DNA from: Paenibacillus kribbensis | GTDB taxonomy: Bacteria; Bacillota; Bacilli; Paenibacillales; Paenibacillaceae | DNA: 64,000 nt | Assembly: GCF_002240415.1 (NCBI RefSeq) | Contig: NZ_CP020028.1 | Coordinates: 970,001 to 1,034,000 of the forward strand | Direction of reading: 5' to 3' | Shown here: piece after piece, positions 47,503 to 56,610 of the stretch | How positions within the stretch are numbered: position 1 is the stretch's first letter | Layout: each line of letters starts with the position of its first letter | Translations under genes and position numbers: made by a program | Notes under the pieces: generated by a model | What the model was told of the DNA's origin: nothing | Database searches by the model: none | The model's input: only the letters and a program-made list of their open reading frames with translations

Positions 47503-49290
47503 ATGAAAACACCGTTAAAGCAAACATGGGATCTGGAATCTATATTCAGCGGAGGCTCCTCCTCTGCCTCATTCCATGCATTTTTGGAGGAATTGGAGGG
47601 CAAAGTTCAGCAGTTGCAATCTCAGCTTAAAGCTGCGAAGGTACCACAGACGGTATTGGATACCGAGCATCTGGATAGTGTGCTGAATAGCATGCAGGAG
47701 CTGTTTAATGGTGCGTCGCAGGCGGGTTCCTTTGTTTCTTGTCTCACTGCTCAAAACCAGCACGACAAGCTTGCTGTCCAACTGGGGGCACGCGTGAATA
47801 CGCTGTACGCACAGGTGAAAAGTGTTTTGGTCTCTTTCCAGAACCTGCTGGCACAAACCAGTGAAGACATTTGGCAGAAGTGGATGGAGCGTGAAGCTAT
47901 CAAGCCGATTTCTTTTGTCCTGACTGAATACCGGAATGAAGCGCGTGAGAAAATGGCACCTGAGCTGGAGAGCCTTGCATTGGATTTGGGTGTGGACGGC
48001 TACCATGGCTGGGGTGACTTTTATGATACGATTGTCAAAAATATGACGATTCCTGTACCAGAGAATGGCGAGATCGTAAACCTGTCTGTTGGGCAAGCGG
48101 CTAATAAATTGGATGAACCGGATCGCAGCGTGCGTCAGGATGTGTTTGCACGTTGGGAAGCGGCATGGACTCAGGTGGAGGACTACTGTGCAGATACGCT
48201 GAATCACCTGGCAGGCTTCCGTCTCAAGCTATATGAAAACCGAGGCTGGACAGACGTACTTAAGGAGCCGCTGGAGATTAGTCGTATGTCAGCGCAAACG
48301 CTTGATACCATGTGGCAGGTTATTAATGAAACGAAGCCTATTCTGGTCAAATATTTGGAGCGGAAGGCGAAATTGCTGGAGTTAGAGAAGCTGTCCTGGC
48401 ATGACGTTGAGGCTCCATTGGGAACATCGACCACTAAAATCCCGTATGACGACGCAGCCGTTACGATTGTTGAGCAATTCGGCAAATTCAGTTCAAGAAT
48501 GGCTGATTTTGCCCAAATGGCTTTTGAGAAAAGCTGGATCGAAGCAGAGGATCGTCCAGGAAAACGTCCTGGCGGCTTCTGTACATCCTTGCGACTTAGC
48601 AAAGAGACCCGTATTTTTATGACCTATGCCGGATCACCATCCAACGTTTCGACACTGGCCCATGAACTTGGACACGGTTATCACCAGCATGTAATGAACG
48701 AATTACATCCGCTGAATCAAAATTATGCCATGAACGTGGCTGAAACAGCGTCGACGCTGGCAGAACTTATTGTGTCGGATGCTTTGCTGGAAGCTGCTGA
48801 AGGTCAGGAGAAGGTCGCTTTGCTAGAGGACAAAATCCAGCGCGGAATAGCCTTCTTCATGAACATTCACGCCCGCTTCCTGTTTGAAACCCGGTTTTAC
48901 GAATTGCGGAAAAAAGGGGTCGTAGGAGCGCAGCAGCTGAGCGAGTTAATGGAGCAAGCGCAGCGTGAAGCATTCAGCGGTGTTCTGGATGAGGTGCACC
49001 CTCATTTTTGGGCATCCAAGCTGCATTTCTATATTACGGACACGCCGTTCTACAACTTTCCGTATACATTCGGTTATATGTTCAGTGCAGGGATTTACGC
49101 TTTTGCGAAAAAGAATCCAGACGGTTTTGCCGATCAATATGATGCTTTACTGCGTGATACAGGTCGCATGACGGTGGAAGAACTGGCATCCAAGCATTTG
49201 GGTACCGATCTGACACAATCTGACTTCTGGCGTAATGCTGCGCAAGTAACCGTTCAGGACATTGAGCAATTTTTGCAAATGACAGACTAA
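47503..49290 (+). CDS. pepF: M3-family oligoendopeptidase F
   Basis: The 595-residue cytosolic zinc peptidase hydrolyses short peptides. The HExxH motif with distal Glu is in 'LAHELGHGYHQHVMNE' (about residue 387) and 'MNVAETASTLAELIV'. Further family signatures are 'GKRPGGFCTSLRLSKETRIF' and 'FYNFPYTFGYMFSAG'. The ATG at 47503 follows AAAGGTGGAA; the open frame reaches 47455. Length fits the PepF clade (about 600). It is monocistronic with a terminator. Confidence 0.95.
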   Translation: MKTPLKQTWDLESIFSGGSSSASFHAFLEELEGKVQQLQSQLKAAKVPQTVLDTEHLDSVLNSMQELFNGASQAGSFVSCLTAQNQHDKLAVQLGARVNTLYAQVKSVLVSFQNLLAQTSEDIWQKWMEREAIKPISFVLTEYRNEAREKMAPELESLALDLGVDGYHGWGDFYDTIVKNMTIPVPENGEIVNLSVGQAANKLDEPDRSVRQDVFARWEAAWTQVEDYCADTLNHLAGFRLKLYENRGWTDVLKEPLEISRMSAQTLDTMWQVINETKPILVKYLERKAKLLELEKLSWHDVEAPLGTSTTKIPYDDAAVTIVEQFGKFSSRMADFAQMAFEKSWIEAEDRPGKRPGGFCTSLRLSKETRIFMTYAGSPSNVSTLAHELGHGYHQHVMNELHPLNQNYAMNVAETASTLAELIVSDALLEAAEGQEKVALLEDKIQRGIAFFMNIHARFLFETRFYELRKKGVVGAQQLSELMEQAQREAFSGVLDEVHPHFWASKLHFYITDTPFYNFPYTFGYMFSAGIYAFAKKNPDGFADQYDALLRDTGRMTVEELASKHLGTDLTQSDFWRNAAQVTVQDIEQFLQMTD

Positions 49291-49309
49291 CAAAAATACA
49301 TTTCAAGCA

Positions 49310-49336
49310 GGTCTCCCTTAAGGGAGGCCTTTTTTG
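49310..49336 (+). terminator. Terminator after pepF
   Basis: The stem ggtctccc/gggaggcc with a TTAA loop is followed by six T. Confidence 0.9.
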
Positions 49337-49547
49337 TATTCAATGCAGAAGATGAAGAATAACGTCACAATATGTCGAAGTGTTATTGATATTACCTGTT
49401 AGCGAAATTTAAATTAGTGGATATACTTAGATAATAGTTATAAATACCCATTTATGTTGATTTTGATTGTAACATTAAAATTATTCACATATAATTGAGT
49501 CGTAAGACCTATTAAAAATTTCAAAACAGGTATATAGGGGGATTTTT

Positions 49548-49958
49548 ATGAAAGAAGATTTAGGTCAATTGTCTTTAATGAGGCAGCTGGATATCGTTTT
49601 TAAAGAGCTGGATCATGAGCTGGCGGGTTTGTCGTCAGGCATCGTATTTGTACAAATACGCAATAATGTGATTGGGAAATTTGGGATCAGACATAATCCG
49701 ATTGCAGGGAAGGGAGGTACCTTTGCAGCTGTAGAGCCGGGATTATCTGCGAAGCATCGTGAGGATTTTCGTCATATGGCCTTGGAAACGTTAAATCACA
49801 AGCGCAGCTGGACTCACGGTGAGATTGCTTTTGATTTTGCTGTAAGGCAGGGGATCATTCTGATGGATGCCACGCTGGAATCGAACTATAACATGGCGAA
49901 TCTCATGATCCGTTATAACAAGCCTACATATCGAGATCGAGCGGCCAATTCGGAATAA
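49548..49958 (+). CDS. Unrecognised 136-residue protein
   Basis: The protein looks globular and mixed alpha/beta: 'ELAGLSSGIVFVQIRNNVIG', 'GIRHNPIAGKGGTFAAVEPG' and a C-terminal 'IILMDATLESNYNMANLMIR'. It has no signal peptide, membrane helix or metal motif that I can see. A GGGGG ribosome-binding site precedes the ATG, and a strong terminator follows, so it is a real single gene. It is probably a Paenibacillus-type conserved hypothetical protein. Confidence 0.75.
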   Translation: MKEDLGQLSLMRQLDIVFKELDHELAGLSSGIVFVQIRNNVIGKFGIRHNPIAGKGGTFAAVEPGLSAKHREDFRHMALETLNHKRSWTHGEIAFDFAVRQGIILMDATLESNYNMANLMIRYNKPTYRDRAANSE

Positions 49959-49978
49959 TCATCCATAAAAGAATAAAG

Positions 49979-50012
49979 GAAAGGCGGCCTTCCTTCGGAA
50001 GACCGCCTTTGT
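49979..50012 (+). terminator. Terminator after the 136-residue gene
   Basis: The stem aaaggcggccttcc/ggaagaccgccttt has one mismatch and a short loop. The T tract is weak. Confidence 0.82.
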
Positions 50013-50081
50013 TATATGCTCGTCATAACGCGCATTTTGTTAAAATACAATGAACGGAATGCCCATGTGGAATAATGACGC

Positions 50082-50324
50082 TTATTGACCTGAACGACCT
50101 GATAATTGCTGTTCGGCCAGCTGTACTAAGCGTTTAGTGATATAGCCTCCCAGAGAACCAGCCTCACGGGATGGCATATCACCATAGTAACCGTCTGCCG
50201 GAATGGTGATGCCCAGTTCTTGCGCAGCTTCATATTTCAATTGTTGCAGTGCGTTGTTGGCTTGAGGAACGACCAGCGTATTGCTATTGCTGCGACGTCC
50301 TCTGCTTTGATTGGCCTCATACAT
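50082..50324 (-). CDS. Alpha/beta-type small acid-soluble spore protein
   Basis: The 80-residue protein has the two conserved alpha/beta SASP segments. The first is 'ANNALQQLKYEAAQELGI', containing the GPR protease site region around 'YEAAQE'. The second is 'REAGSLGGYITKRLVQLAEQ'. These proteins coat and protect spore DNA and are degraded by GPR at germination. A closely similar copy lies at 53173. The ribosome-binding site GGAGGTG is clear. Confidence 0.95.
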   Translation of the reverse strand: MYEANQSRGRRSNSNTLVVPQANNALQQLKYEAAQELGITIPADGYYGDMPSREAGSLGGYITKRLVQLAEQQLSGRSGQ

Positions 50325-50414
50325 GTGTAGTCACCTCCTTCGGCTGTGATGAGGTTAGTATGCGACAGTGTTATGAAAATATGCGCCGAAGGAAGGAAAG
50401 TATAAAAAGGAGAA

Positions 50415-51380
50415 TTATGGTTGATGAATGTGGATCTGAGTCTTGAGGTTGATGGATTGCTGAGGCTCCAGACGAATCAATCCACCTTCTCCGACAGGAT
50501 CAGATAAATTGGGAGCGTCAGACAGCCAGGTATAAGGTTCAATGCAGAGATATTGATCGCATTCGCCTTTGGTATACAACACCCAATACTTAAAGTATTG
50601 CTCATCCGCTGTGTAGCGAATCTGATAACCGTCATCACGAGTCAACAGAGCTTCAGCAGGGCCTTCCGCTGCCCGCAGCAGAGTGTCCAGATTCGTTCCT
50701 TTCAGAGAGAGCCCCGAAGAGAGCTGCTCCAAATCCTCCAAAGCAGTAATTTTACCCGTAGGGAGCTGTTCAGCATCCTGTTCATATACTCCGTTCACAG
50801 GCAGTTTCAGGCGCCAGCGCTCAGGTTCTCCATCCACCATAAACCAGGTGTGATATCCCAAGCCAAAAGGTACTGCTTTTTCCCCCAGGTTCGTTACTTG
50901 CAGCGTTTGACTTAATACAGAACCCTGCAAGCGGTAAGTCATCTCCAGACGCAAAGGAGTGGGGAACTGCTCGATCCAGTGCGGATCACTTTCTGTCAAA
51001 AGCTCGGTAGTTACGCTGCAACCTTCCTCATCCTCTTCAATATCACTGCAGCGCCAGGATTGATTGCGGTGCAGGCCGTGTATATGATTGTCGTTGGCCG
51101 TGTTTCGGTCAAACTGATATGAAACACCCTCAAACTCAAATTGTCCTTTGCGGATTCGGCCGGGAGGGATCAAAATCGGCAAGCCAAAATGATAAGGCTT
51201 TTGTAAATAAAAAGCTAATTCCTCCTCGCCGGGACGCCGTACGATATCACGGTTCAGCTTCAGATCACGCACTGAAATAATATTATTCCCGAGGCGAGGG
51301 ATCATCGTAACTTCCAGTTCAGGGCTATGTAAAACATACGTGTCGTAACCGTTCCAGTGTTCTTTGGTCACTTGTTTCAT
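50415..51380 (-). CDS. Aldose 1-epimerase (galactose mutarotase family)
   Basis: The 321-residue beta-sandwich enzyme interconverts alpha and beta sugar anomers. 'GLPILIPPGRIRKGQFEFEG', 'NDNHIHGLHRNQSW' (catalytic His) and 'VPFGLGYHTWFMVDG' (second His) match the family, and a Glu in 'CIEPYTWLSDAPN' is the likely base. The ATG at 51380 has AAAGGAG nine bases upstream; the frame is open to 51479. It is a single gene divergent from the trpS leader. Confidence 0.92.
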   Translation of the reverse strand: MKQVTKEHWNGYDTYVLHSPELEVTMIPRLGNNIISVRDLKLNRDIVRRPGEEELAFYLQKPYHFGLPILIPPGRIRKGQFEFEGVSYQFDRNTANDNHIHGLHRNQSWRCSDIEEDEEGCSVTTELLTESDPHWIEQFPTPLRLEMTYRLQGSVLSQTLQVTNLGEKAVPFGLGYHTWFMVDGEPERWRLKLPVNGVYEQDAEQLPTGKITALEDLEQLSSGLSLKGTNLDTLLRAAEGPAEALLTRDDGYQIRYTADEQYFKYWVLYTKGECDQYLCIEPYTWLSDAPNLSDPVGEGGLIRLEPQQSINLKTQIHIHQP

Positions 51381-51519
51381 ATTCCATGCTCCTTTGTCCA
51401 CTATAATCGGTTGAAGCTTTGTGTCATTATGATAACAGATTTTTGATCGCAGGGCACAATCGTCATTTGACAATAACATTATACGGAATTATCATTAAAT
51501 GTAATTTAGAAAGTAATGA

Positions 51520-51797
51520 CATGGAAACACGATGATGAGGACAAGTAAGCTTTGCACAAGCTCTTCAGAAAGCCGGTGGTGGATGAGAATCGGTGAGCCT
51601 GTATTGCTGAATGGACCTTGGAGTGCCGTACAGAACAGGATGTGACCATCCTCAGTATGTCGGCCGATTGCTCCCCGTTAACGGAGCTTTAAGATTGCAG
51701 GCAGCCATGGACATAGTCCCGACAAGTGCTAGGCTGGCGGCAATGAATAAGGGTGGTACCACGGTCTCGCGTCCCTTGAGGATGCGGGGCCTTTTTG
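51520..51797 (+). promoter_or_regulatory. T-box riboswitch (tryptophan) upstream of trpS
   Basis: The T-box sequence 'aagggtggtaccacgg' (51749-51764) is unmistakable. Stem I has an AGTA-type element near 51544, and a probable specifier TGG (Trp) at 51612-51614 in 'gaatggacc'. The terminator (ggtctcgcgtcc/ggatgcggggcc plus five T) ends at about 51797. Uncharged tRNA-Trp, such as the one at 2672, should bind and favour the antiterminator, raising trpS expression. Confidence 0.93.
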
Positions 51798-51835
51798 CGT
51801 TCAAAATGAATTAAATCACAGGAGGAATGATGAAC

Positions 51836-52825
51836 ATGAAAACTGTACTTTCAGGCATTCAGCCCAGCGGACAACTTACTTTGGGCAATTACATCGGTGC
51901 AATGAAAAATTTTGTCAAATTACAAGAGGATCACCAATGTTACTTTATGGTGGTAGACCTTCATGCGATTACCGTACCGCAGGAACCGGCTCAATTGCGC
52001 GAGCAGTCTGAGGCGGTAGCAGCATTGTTTATCGCAGCAGGCATTAATCCGGAGAAATCCAACGTCTTCTTGCAATCCCATGTCCCTCAGCATGCTGAAT
52101 TGGGATGGTTGATGACAACACTGACGAATATGGGCGAGCTGGAACGTATGACCCAGTTCAAGGACAAAGCGGCAGGCAAGGATTCCGTAGGAGCGGGGCT
52201 GTTCGTATATCCGTCGCTGATGGCAGCGGACATTTTGCTCTACAATGCGGATCTTGTCCCGGTAGGTGAAGACCAGAAACAGCATCTGGAGCTGACACGT
52301 GATTTGGCAGGTCGTTTTAATCACCGCTATGGAGATTATTTTACGGTTCCCGAACCTTACATTCCTGAAGTAGGGGCGAGAATTATGTCCCTGGATGATG
52401 CATCCAAAAAAATGAGCAAGAGCAACCCGAATGCTGGCAGCTATATTGCTCTGCTGGACGAACCGAAAGTCATTCGCAAAAAAATCAGCCGCGCTACTAC
52501 CGATTCTGGTAGTGAGGTTAGATATGATCCGGCAGGTAAACCGGAAATTAGCAATTTGATGGGCATTTATAGCCAGTGTTCCGGTTTGTCGCTCCAAGAA
52601 GTACAGGATCGCTTTGAAGGCCAAATGTACGGCACCTTCAAAAAAGAACTGGCAGAGGCTGTTGTAGCTACACTTGAGCCAATTCAGCAGCGATACCATG
52701 ACATTCGGGAATCCGGTGAGATTGGACGTATTTTAGCCCAATCCGCAGAGCGTGCGCGAGAAGCCGCTGATGTCACGCTGACTGCGGTCAAAGAGCGCAT
52801 GGGCTTTTTACCCCAACTACGCTAA
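51836..52825 (+). CDS. trpS: Tryptophanyl-tRNA synthetase
   Basis: The 329-residue class I synthetase has 'VLSGIQPSGQLTLGNYIGAM' (HIGH-like motif TLGN), tryptophan-pocket residues in 'YPSLMAADILLYNADLVPVG' and the KMSKS loop 'SKKMSKSNPN'. GGAGG precedes three in-frame ATG codons (51827, 51830, 51836); 51836 has the best spacing. Expression is governed by the T-box leader. Confidence 0.97.
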   Translation: MKTVLSGIQPSGQLTLGNYIGAMKNFVKLQEDHQCYFMVVDLHAITVPQEPAQLREQSEAVAALFIAAGINPEKSNVFLQSHVPQHAELGWLMTTLTNMGELERMTQFKDKAAGKDSVGAGLFVYPSLMAADILLYNADLVPVGEDQKQHLELTRDLAGRFNHRYGDYFTVPEPYIPEVGARIMSLDDASKKMSKSNPNAGSYIALLDEPKVIRKKISRATTDSGSEVRYDPAGKPEISNLMGIYSQCSGLSLQEVQDRFEGQMYGTFKKELAEAVVATLEPIQQRYHDIRESGEIGRILAQSAERAREAADVTLTAVKERMGFLPQLR

Positions 52826-52885
52826 AAGCACACATAGTCAGCGTAAATCAGGCAGCCAACGCAATCAGGTGCGTAATAGGATGGG

Positions 52886-53053
52886 CTAGGAGCGGCGTTG
52901 GCGGGCCTTGACCACGAAGCCCCAGCCGATATTGCCTACAGAAAGAAGTCCGAGTAAAATAGCAAGCCATGCGGAATAACTGATCGATATTGCGGCTGCT
53001 GTCAGCAGAACAATGGATGAAACGGCGAACCACAGGGATAAACCTTTGCTCAT
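52886..53053 (-). CDS. Small two-helix membrane protein, DUF5325/YlaF-like
   Basis: The 55-residue product has two hydrophobic segments (about 5-24 and 28-48) and ends 'GWGFVVKARQRRS'. The helix pair plus the GxGF-K tail resembles YlaF-type DUF5325 proteins of bacilli, a weak assignment. The ATG at 53053 has GGAGG eight bases upstream, while the longer frame to 53134 has no start signal. Function is unknown. Confidence 0.65.
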   Translation of the reverse strand: MSKGLSLWFAVSSIVLLTAAAISISYSAWLAILLGLLSVGNIGWGFVVKARQRRS

Positions 53054-53172
53054 GGTAAAAACCTCCAGCTTCGAATGTTGAATTTCAGGAATAAGCAGGT
53101 GTAAGCGAGCCATAATAATCTTGCAAGCTTGCAATGAACCTCACTCACAAAGAACTGAAAGGAGATTCAAAT

Positions 53173-53394
53173 ATGAGCAGACGTCGTTCAAACAACCTGC
53201 AAGTACCGCAGGCCAACGCCGCTTTACAACAATTAAAATATGAGGCCGCTCAAGAACTGGGCATCACCATCCCTCAGGACGGTTACTACGGTAATGTGGT
53301 TTCCCGCGAAACAGGCTCTCTTGGGGGATACATCACGAAAAAGCTGGTCCAACAAGCAGAACAATCCTTGTCTGGCAGCAGCCGTATGCAGTAA
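53173..53394 (+). CDS. Alpha/beta-type small acid-soluble spore protein, second copy
   Basis: The 73-residue protein shares most residues with the copy at 50082 ('ANAALQQLKYEAAQELGITI', 'RETGSLGGYITKKLVQQAEQ'). AAAGGAG lies eight bases before the ATG at 53173. It lacks the N-terminal 'YEANQS' extension of the other copy. It is followed by a strong terminator. Confidence 0.95.
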   Translation: MSRRRSNNLQVPQANAALQQLKYEAAQELGITIPQDGYYGNVVSRETGSLGGYITKKLVQQAEQSLSGSSRMQ

Positions 53395-53447
53395 TACACA
53401 TAAACACTCCATCTTGGAAGCTGTATTATGAGCAACTGTGATGAAAG

Positions 53448-53477
53448 AAAATCCGGAGCATTCATGCTCCGGATTTT
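53448..53477 (+). terminator. Terminator after the second SASP gene
   Basis: The 13-bp stem aaaatccggagca/tgctccggatttt has a 4-base loop. Flanks are A-rich and T-rich. Confidence 0.88.
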
Positions 53478-53655
53478 CTGCGCGCATGGCTTATGACCAT
53501 TGTGAATCACGCAAGTCCGCTTCGTCAAGAGGGCGCTTTCATCCAGGTCTTTATGAAGGTGTTTTTTTCGACAAGCAAAAAACAGCAAGCTCCAAGATCA
53601 CAGGAGACTTGCTGTTTGTCGTTCACAAGGTTTGCGGTTTGCTTACAAGCATTTG

Positions 53656-54639
53656 TTAATTTGTATGCAAAGAGAGACGTTTTTGCATTTTTTCATGACT
53701 GAGCCAGCCGATATAACTGTTGATCAGCCCGAACTGCTTATCCATCGCGACGACGGCGACGAATGGATATTGTTTTCGGTGACGGTACCTTACATCCGCC
53801 CACCGCACAATGTAGCCCCATTCCAGCTCCTCCACTTCGGCAACGGCAAAGGAGGAAAAATAGCGAAATGCCTGCACATCGCGATAGGATTTGGAAGCTT
53901 CTGCGGCCGGGTGCGTGGATGGGACCGCGTGCTTTGTCCAAAACAAATGCTTTCCGTTTAATCCCCCAATATCATAACTTCCATCCTGGTGTGCTTTTAC
54001 CACATGCCACCGGTTCCATGAAACCGTGGGAATGATATAATAGTTATCCCCCTGCCGGCGCTCGTCGTCCATATTACGTACCCTATTTTTGAGACGGAAA
54101 TGGCTCCAGGTGCGCCAAATGTAATACAAGCCAAGAGCAACGTACAGTGTAATAAATAAGGGAGTGGGTGGAATCAATCCGGTGATCCACAGCATAATCG
54201 CAGCAACATGGGTGCCGAAAATAAAGGGATCAAAGATGTGGATGATATTCCATGATATCCATTTGTCCGTAAAAGGCCGGAATGCCTGTGTCCCATACGT
54301 ATTGAACAAATCGGTGAACACATGCAGGCAGACGGCAATCGTTACCCAGAGTGCTACATGGCCTGCGGACACATCCCTGAAAATAAGGCAAATCAGTCCC
54401 GTTATGGACAAGATCCATATTAACCAGAAGGGAATGGAATGTGATAGTCCACGGTGGTTGCGAATGTAGGCTGCATTGTTCTTCAACCGAAACACGGTAT
54501 CAAAATCCGGAGCCTGTGACCCTATGACAGTAGCGATCAGAATGACTGCCGCCAACTTTGGATCTTCGGCGACGGCAGGATCGGTGTAGGCCAGACCGGC
54601 CAACCCGATTCCCATGACAAAGTGTGTGGCTGTATCCAT
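53656..54639 (-). CDS. YfhP-like membrane-bound metal-dependent hydrolase (DUF457)
   Basis: The 327-residue protein has an N-terminal DUF457/YdjM domain with 'MDTATHFVMGIGLAGLAY', 'GSQAPDFDTVFRLK', 'NHRGLSHSIPFW' and 'CLHVFTDLFNTYGTQAFRP'. The His and Asp residues of these segments form the presumed metal site between four or five helices. A soluble C-terminal domain of about 130 residues follows residue 200. B. subtilis YfhP is the nearest relative I recognise. The ATG at 54639 follows AAAGGAG. It is monocistronic. Confidence 0.85.
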   Translation of the reverse strand: MDTATHFVMGIGLAGLAYTDPAVAEDPKLAAVILIATVIGSQAPDFDTVFRLKNNAAYIRNHRGLSHSIPFWLIWILSITGLICLIFRDVSAGHVALWVTIAVCLHVFTDLFNTYGTQAFRPFTDKWISWNIIHIFDPFIFGTHVAAIMLWITGLIPPTPLFITLYVALGLYYIWRTWSHFRLKNRVRNMDDERRQGDNYYIIPTVSWNRWHVVKAHQDGSYDIGGLNGKHLFWTKHAVPSTHPAAEASKSYRDVQAFRYFSSFAVAEVEELEWGYIVRWADVRYRHRKQYPFVAVVAMDKQFGLINSYIGWLSHEKMQKRLSLHTN

Positions 54640-54841
54640 ATCTGTCGCTCCTTTTGATTGTATCCTGTACTTATTACTACCCAAATTTACTGTAAACGAT
54701 CAGCAGAGGCGATTTGCAGCCCAATTGTGAACGTTTTGTGCGTTTTCTGTCAAACTTTTTAGGGAGAGGGTATGATAAAATTTATATCGGAGTTCAAACT
54801 TACTCCCGAATTCATATATCTCTAAGGGGGAGTTACTCATA

Positions 54842-55786
54842 ATGGATAACATTAGCTATAAAGCTTCTTCGGATGCGGCTGCTTATACTGTGAAATCTAA
54901 GCCACCCGGTAAAGCGGGCACATGGAAAGATTTTATTACAGTTACCAAGCCAGGCATTCTTCGTACAAATCTGGTTGCAGCCTTCGGTGGCTTCTGGTTG
55001 GCTTCACAATGGGACGTTGACTATATAAAGTTAATTCTTACACTTTTAGGTACGATGCTGATTATGGCCTCTTCGTGTGTTTTTAACAACTTTTTTGATC
55101 GTGAGTTGGACATGAAGATGGAACGTACTCGTAATCGCTCCTTGCCAACAGGGCGTTTGACCCCTAGAACGGTGTTGTCATACGCTATTATTTTGGGCAT
55201 CGCCGGGTTGGCTGTGCTGTTCTCCTTCTCTGGTATCCAGGCAGGGCTACTGGGCATACTTGGCATGTTCGTTTACGTCGGTATTTATACACTTTGGTTA
55301 AAAAGATCGTCTACATGGAGTACATCCATCGGCGGTATTTCAGGGGCGATGCCTCCTGTGATCGGTTATGTGGCTGCTTCCGGTCGTATTGACATGGGCG
55401 CCTGGCTCTTATTTGCATTGCTGTTCTTATGGCAACCGCCTCACTTCTGGGCACTTGCGATTCGCCGAGTTGAGGAATATCGTGCGGCAGGATTTCCATT
55501 GCTGCCAGTCGTGAAGGGCATTCATCGGACTAAGATTCAAATGATTCCTTATATTGTGTTGTTGATTCCGGTACCCATTCTTATGTACGCTTATGGGTAT
55601 GCCGGTATGATTTTCATGATTGTGTCCGTGTTATTGTCTGTCCTTTGGGCATTTTATGCCTTTAAAGGTTTTACGATTAAGGAAGAAGAAACGGATTCCT
55701 GGGCTAAAAAAGTCTTTTTCTTTTCCATTAATCATCTGACACTCAGCTTCCTGCTGATGATCGTTGATACGGTTCATAAGTTCTAA
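54842..55786 (+). CDS. ctaB: Protoheme IX farnesyltransferase
   Basis: The 314-residue UbiA-family enzyme converts haem B to haem O for cytochrome oxidases. It has nine hydrophobic segments and the two Asp-rich motifs: 'NNFFDRELDMKMERTRNRSL' and a later cytosolic loop including 'LKRSSTWSTSIGGISGAMPP' with 'WQPPHFWALAIRR'. GGGGGAG lies before the ATG. No ctaA or oxidase genes are adjacent, so it is a single unit with a strong terminator. Confidence 0.95.
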   Translation: MDNISYKASSDAAAYTVKSKPPGKAGTWKDFITVTKPGILRTNLVAAFGGFWLASQWDVDYIKLILTLLGTMLIMASSCVFNNFFDRELDMKMERTRNRSLPTGRLTPRTVLSYAIILGIAGLAVLFSFSGIQAGLLGILGMFVYVGIYTLWLKRSSTWSTSIGGISGAMPPVIGYVAASGRIDMGAWLLFALLFLWQPPHFWALAIRRVEEYRAAGFPLLPVVKGIHRTKIQMIPYIVLLIPVPILMYAYGYAGMIFMIVSVLLSVLWAFYAFKGFTIKEEETDSWAKKVFFFSINHLTLSFLLMIVDTVHKF

Positions 55787-55820
55787 CATGGTTGTTAGTA
55801 CCATTTGTCAGGGTTACCCT

Positions 55821-55874
55821 ATAGCTGTCCAACAGGCGTGAAAGCAGCCTGCGGACAGCTATATTTGTTTTTTT
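55821..55874 (+). terminator. Terminator after ctaB
   Basis: The stem atagctgtcc/ggacagctat has an inner stem caggc/gcctg and a downstream T run. Confidence 0.88.
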
Positions 55875-55877
55875 AGA

Positions 55878-56219
55878 CTAAAGAACAGGTGGATATAAAA
55901 TATATTCCTCCAGCCCTGCTTTTTCCAATTGAGCGATCACATATTCATCTGGAGTGCCTTCAACGCCGGCATATCCTTTGCGGGTATATATATGGTGTGC
56001 ATCTGGAAAAGTGTCTGCAAGCACACCCCGTATTTTTTTCCCGGAGCTGTCGTTATCCATAAATAAGTATATTTCGTCATCTTTGACATGCTTGCGGAGG
56101 GATTCCAGTTTTGTAGTGTTTAATGTGCCGAAGGTGCACAAAATGTGAACCTCCGGGTCAAGTAATCGGCGAAGTTTACTGCGGTCATTTTTTCCTTCGA
56201 CAATGACGGTAATTGCCAT
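55878..56219 (-). CDS. Small TOPRIM-domain protein
   Basis: The 113-residue protein is a single TOPRIM fold: 'ITVIVEGKNDRSKLRRLL' carries the catalytic Glu, and 'IYLFMDNDSSGKKIRGVL' the DxD motif. It resembles RNase M5-type or OLD-type stand-alone TOPRIM proteins of bacilli (YusF-like), which may nick or process RNA or DNA. The ATG at 56219 follows AGGGGGTGG; the open frame to 56366 has no start signal. Confidence 0.85.
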   Translation of the reverse strand: MAITVIVEGKNDRSKLRRLLDPEVHILCTFGTLNTTKLESLRKHVKDDEIYLFMDNDSSGKKIRGVLADTFPDAHHIYTRKGYAGVEGTPDEYVIAQLEKAGLEEYILYPPVL

Positions 56220-56384
56220 CTTGCCACCCCCTGCTTGATGCCTGTGCTCGAAATTCCCCGGGAAATGAATGAATATGTGTATAGTGTAGCTCCAAATGAG
56301 GTTCTCATGCAAAAAACAATAAAACAAGCCCGCCAGAAGTGGCAGGCATGGATATGAGGACGGCATGTTAGGGCAATTCAGATA

Positions 56385-56486
56385 TTAAATCCAGCAAGTA
56401 CGGAGAATGATGACGAGAAGAATATAGAGAACAAGAATAGTGCCGGTCGAAGTTCCTAAAACATGACAAGGATGGCAGTGGCTCAT
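56385..56486 (-). CDS. 33-residue membrane peptide, YjcZ-like sporulation type
   Basis: The frame encodes 'MSHCHPCHVLGTSTGTILVL' and then 'YILLVIILRTCWI'. GGGGAGGTG lies about seven bases upstream of the ATG, a very strong start signal. One hydrophobic helix follows a Cys/His-rich N-terminus. Tiny proteins of this shape occur in the YjcZ/YnzH group of spore-associated peptides. The HxxCH cluster could bind a metal (speculative). Confidence 0.65.
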   Translation of the reverse strand: MSHCHPCHVLGTSTGTILVLYILLVIILRTCWI

Positions 56487-56610
56487 GGCTGCACCTCCCC
56501 TTTTTAGTAATTTGTTCAGTCAAATTAGTCTATGTTGACAGGGATATCAGGTACTGTGCATCTGCCCTCTGGAGCATCATTTTGGGCTGTAAAGGTAGCC
56601 GTATCTTAAA

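Noticed and set aside
53493..53961. Plus-strand frames between the second SASP gene and the YfhP-like gene
   Set aside because: They overlap a possible hairpin and the antisense strand of the hydrolase gene, and have no start signals.
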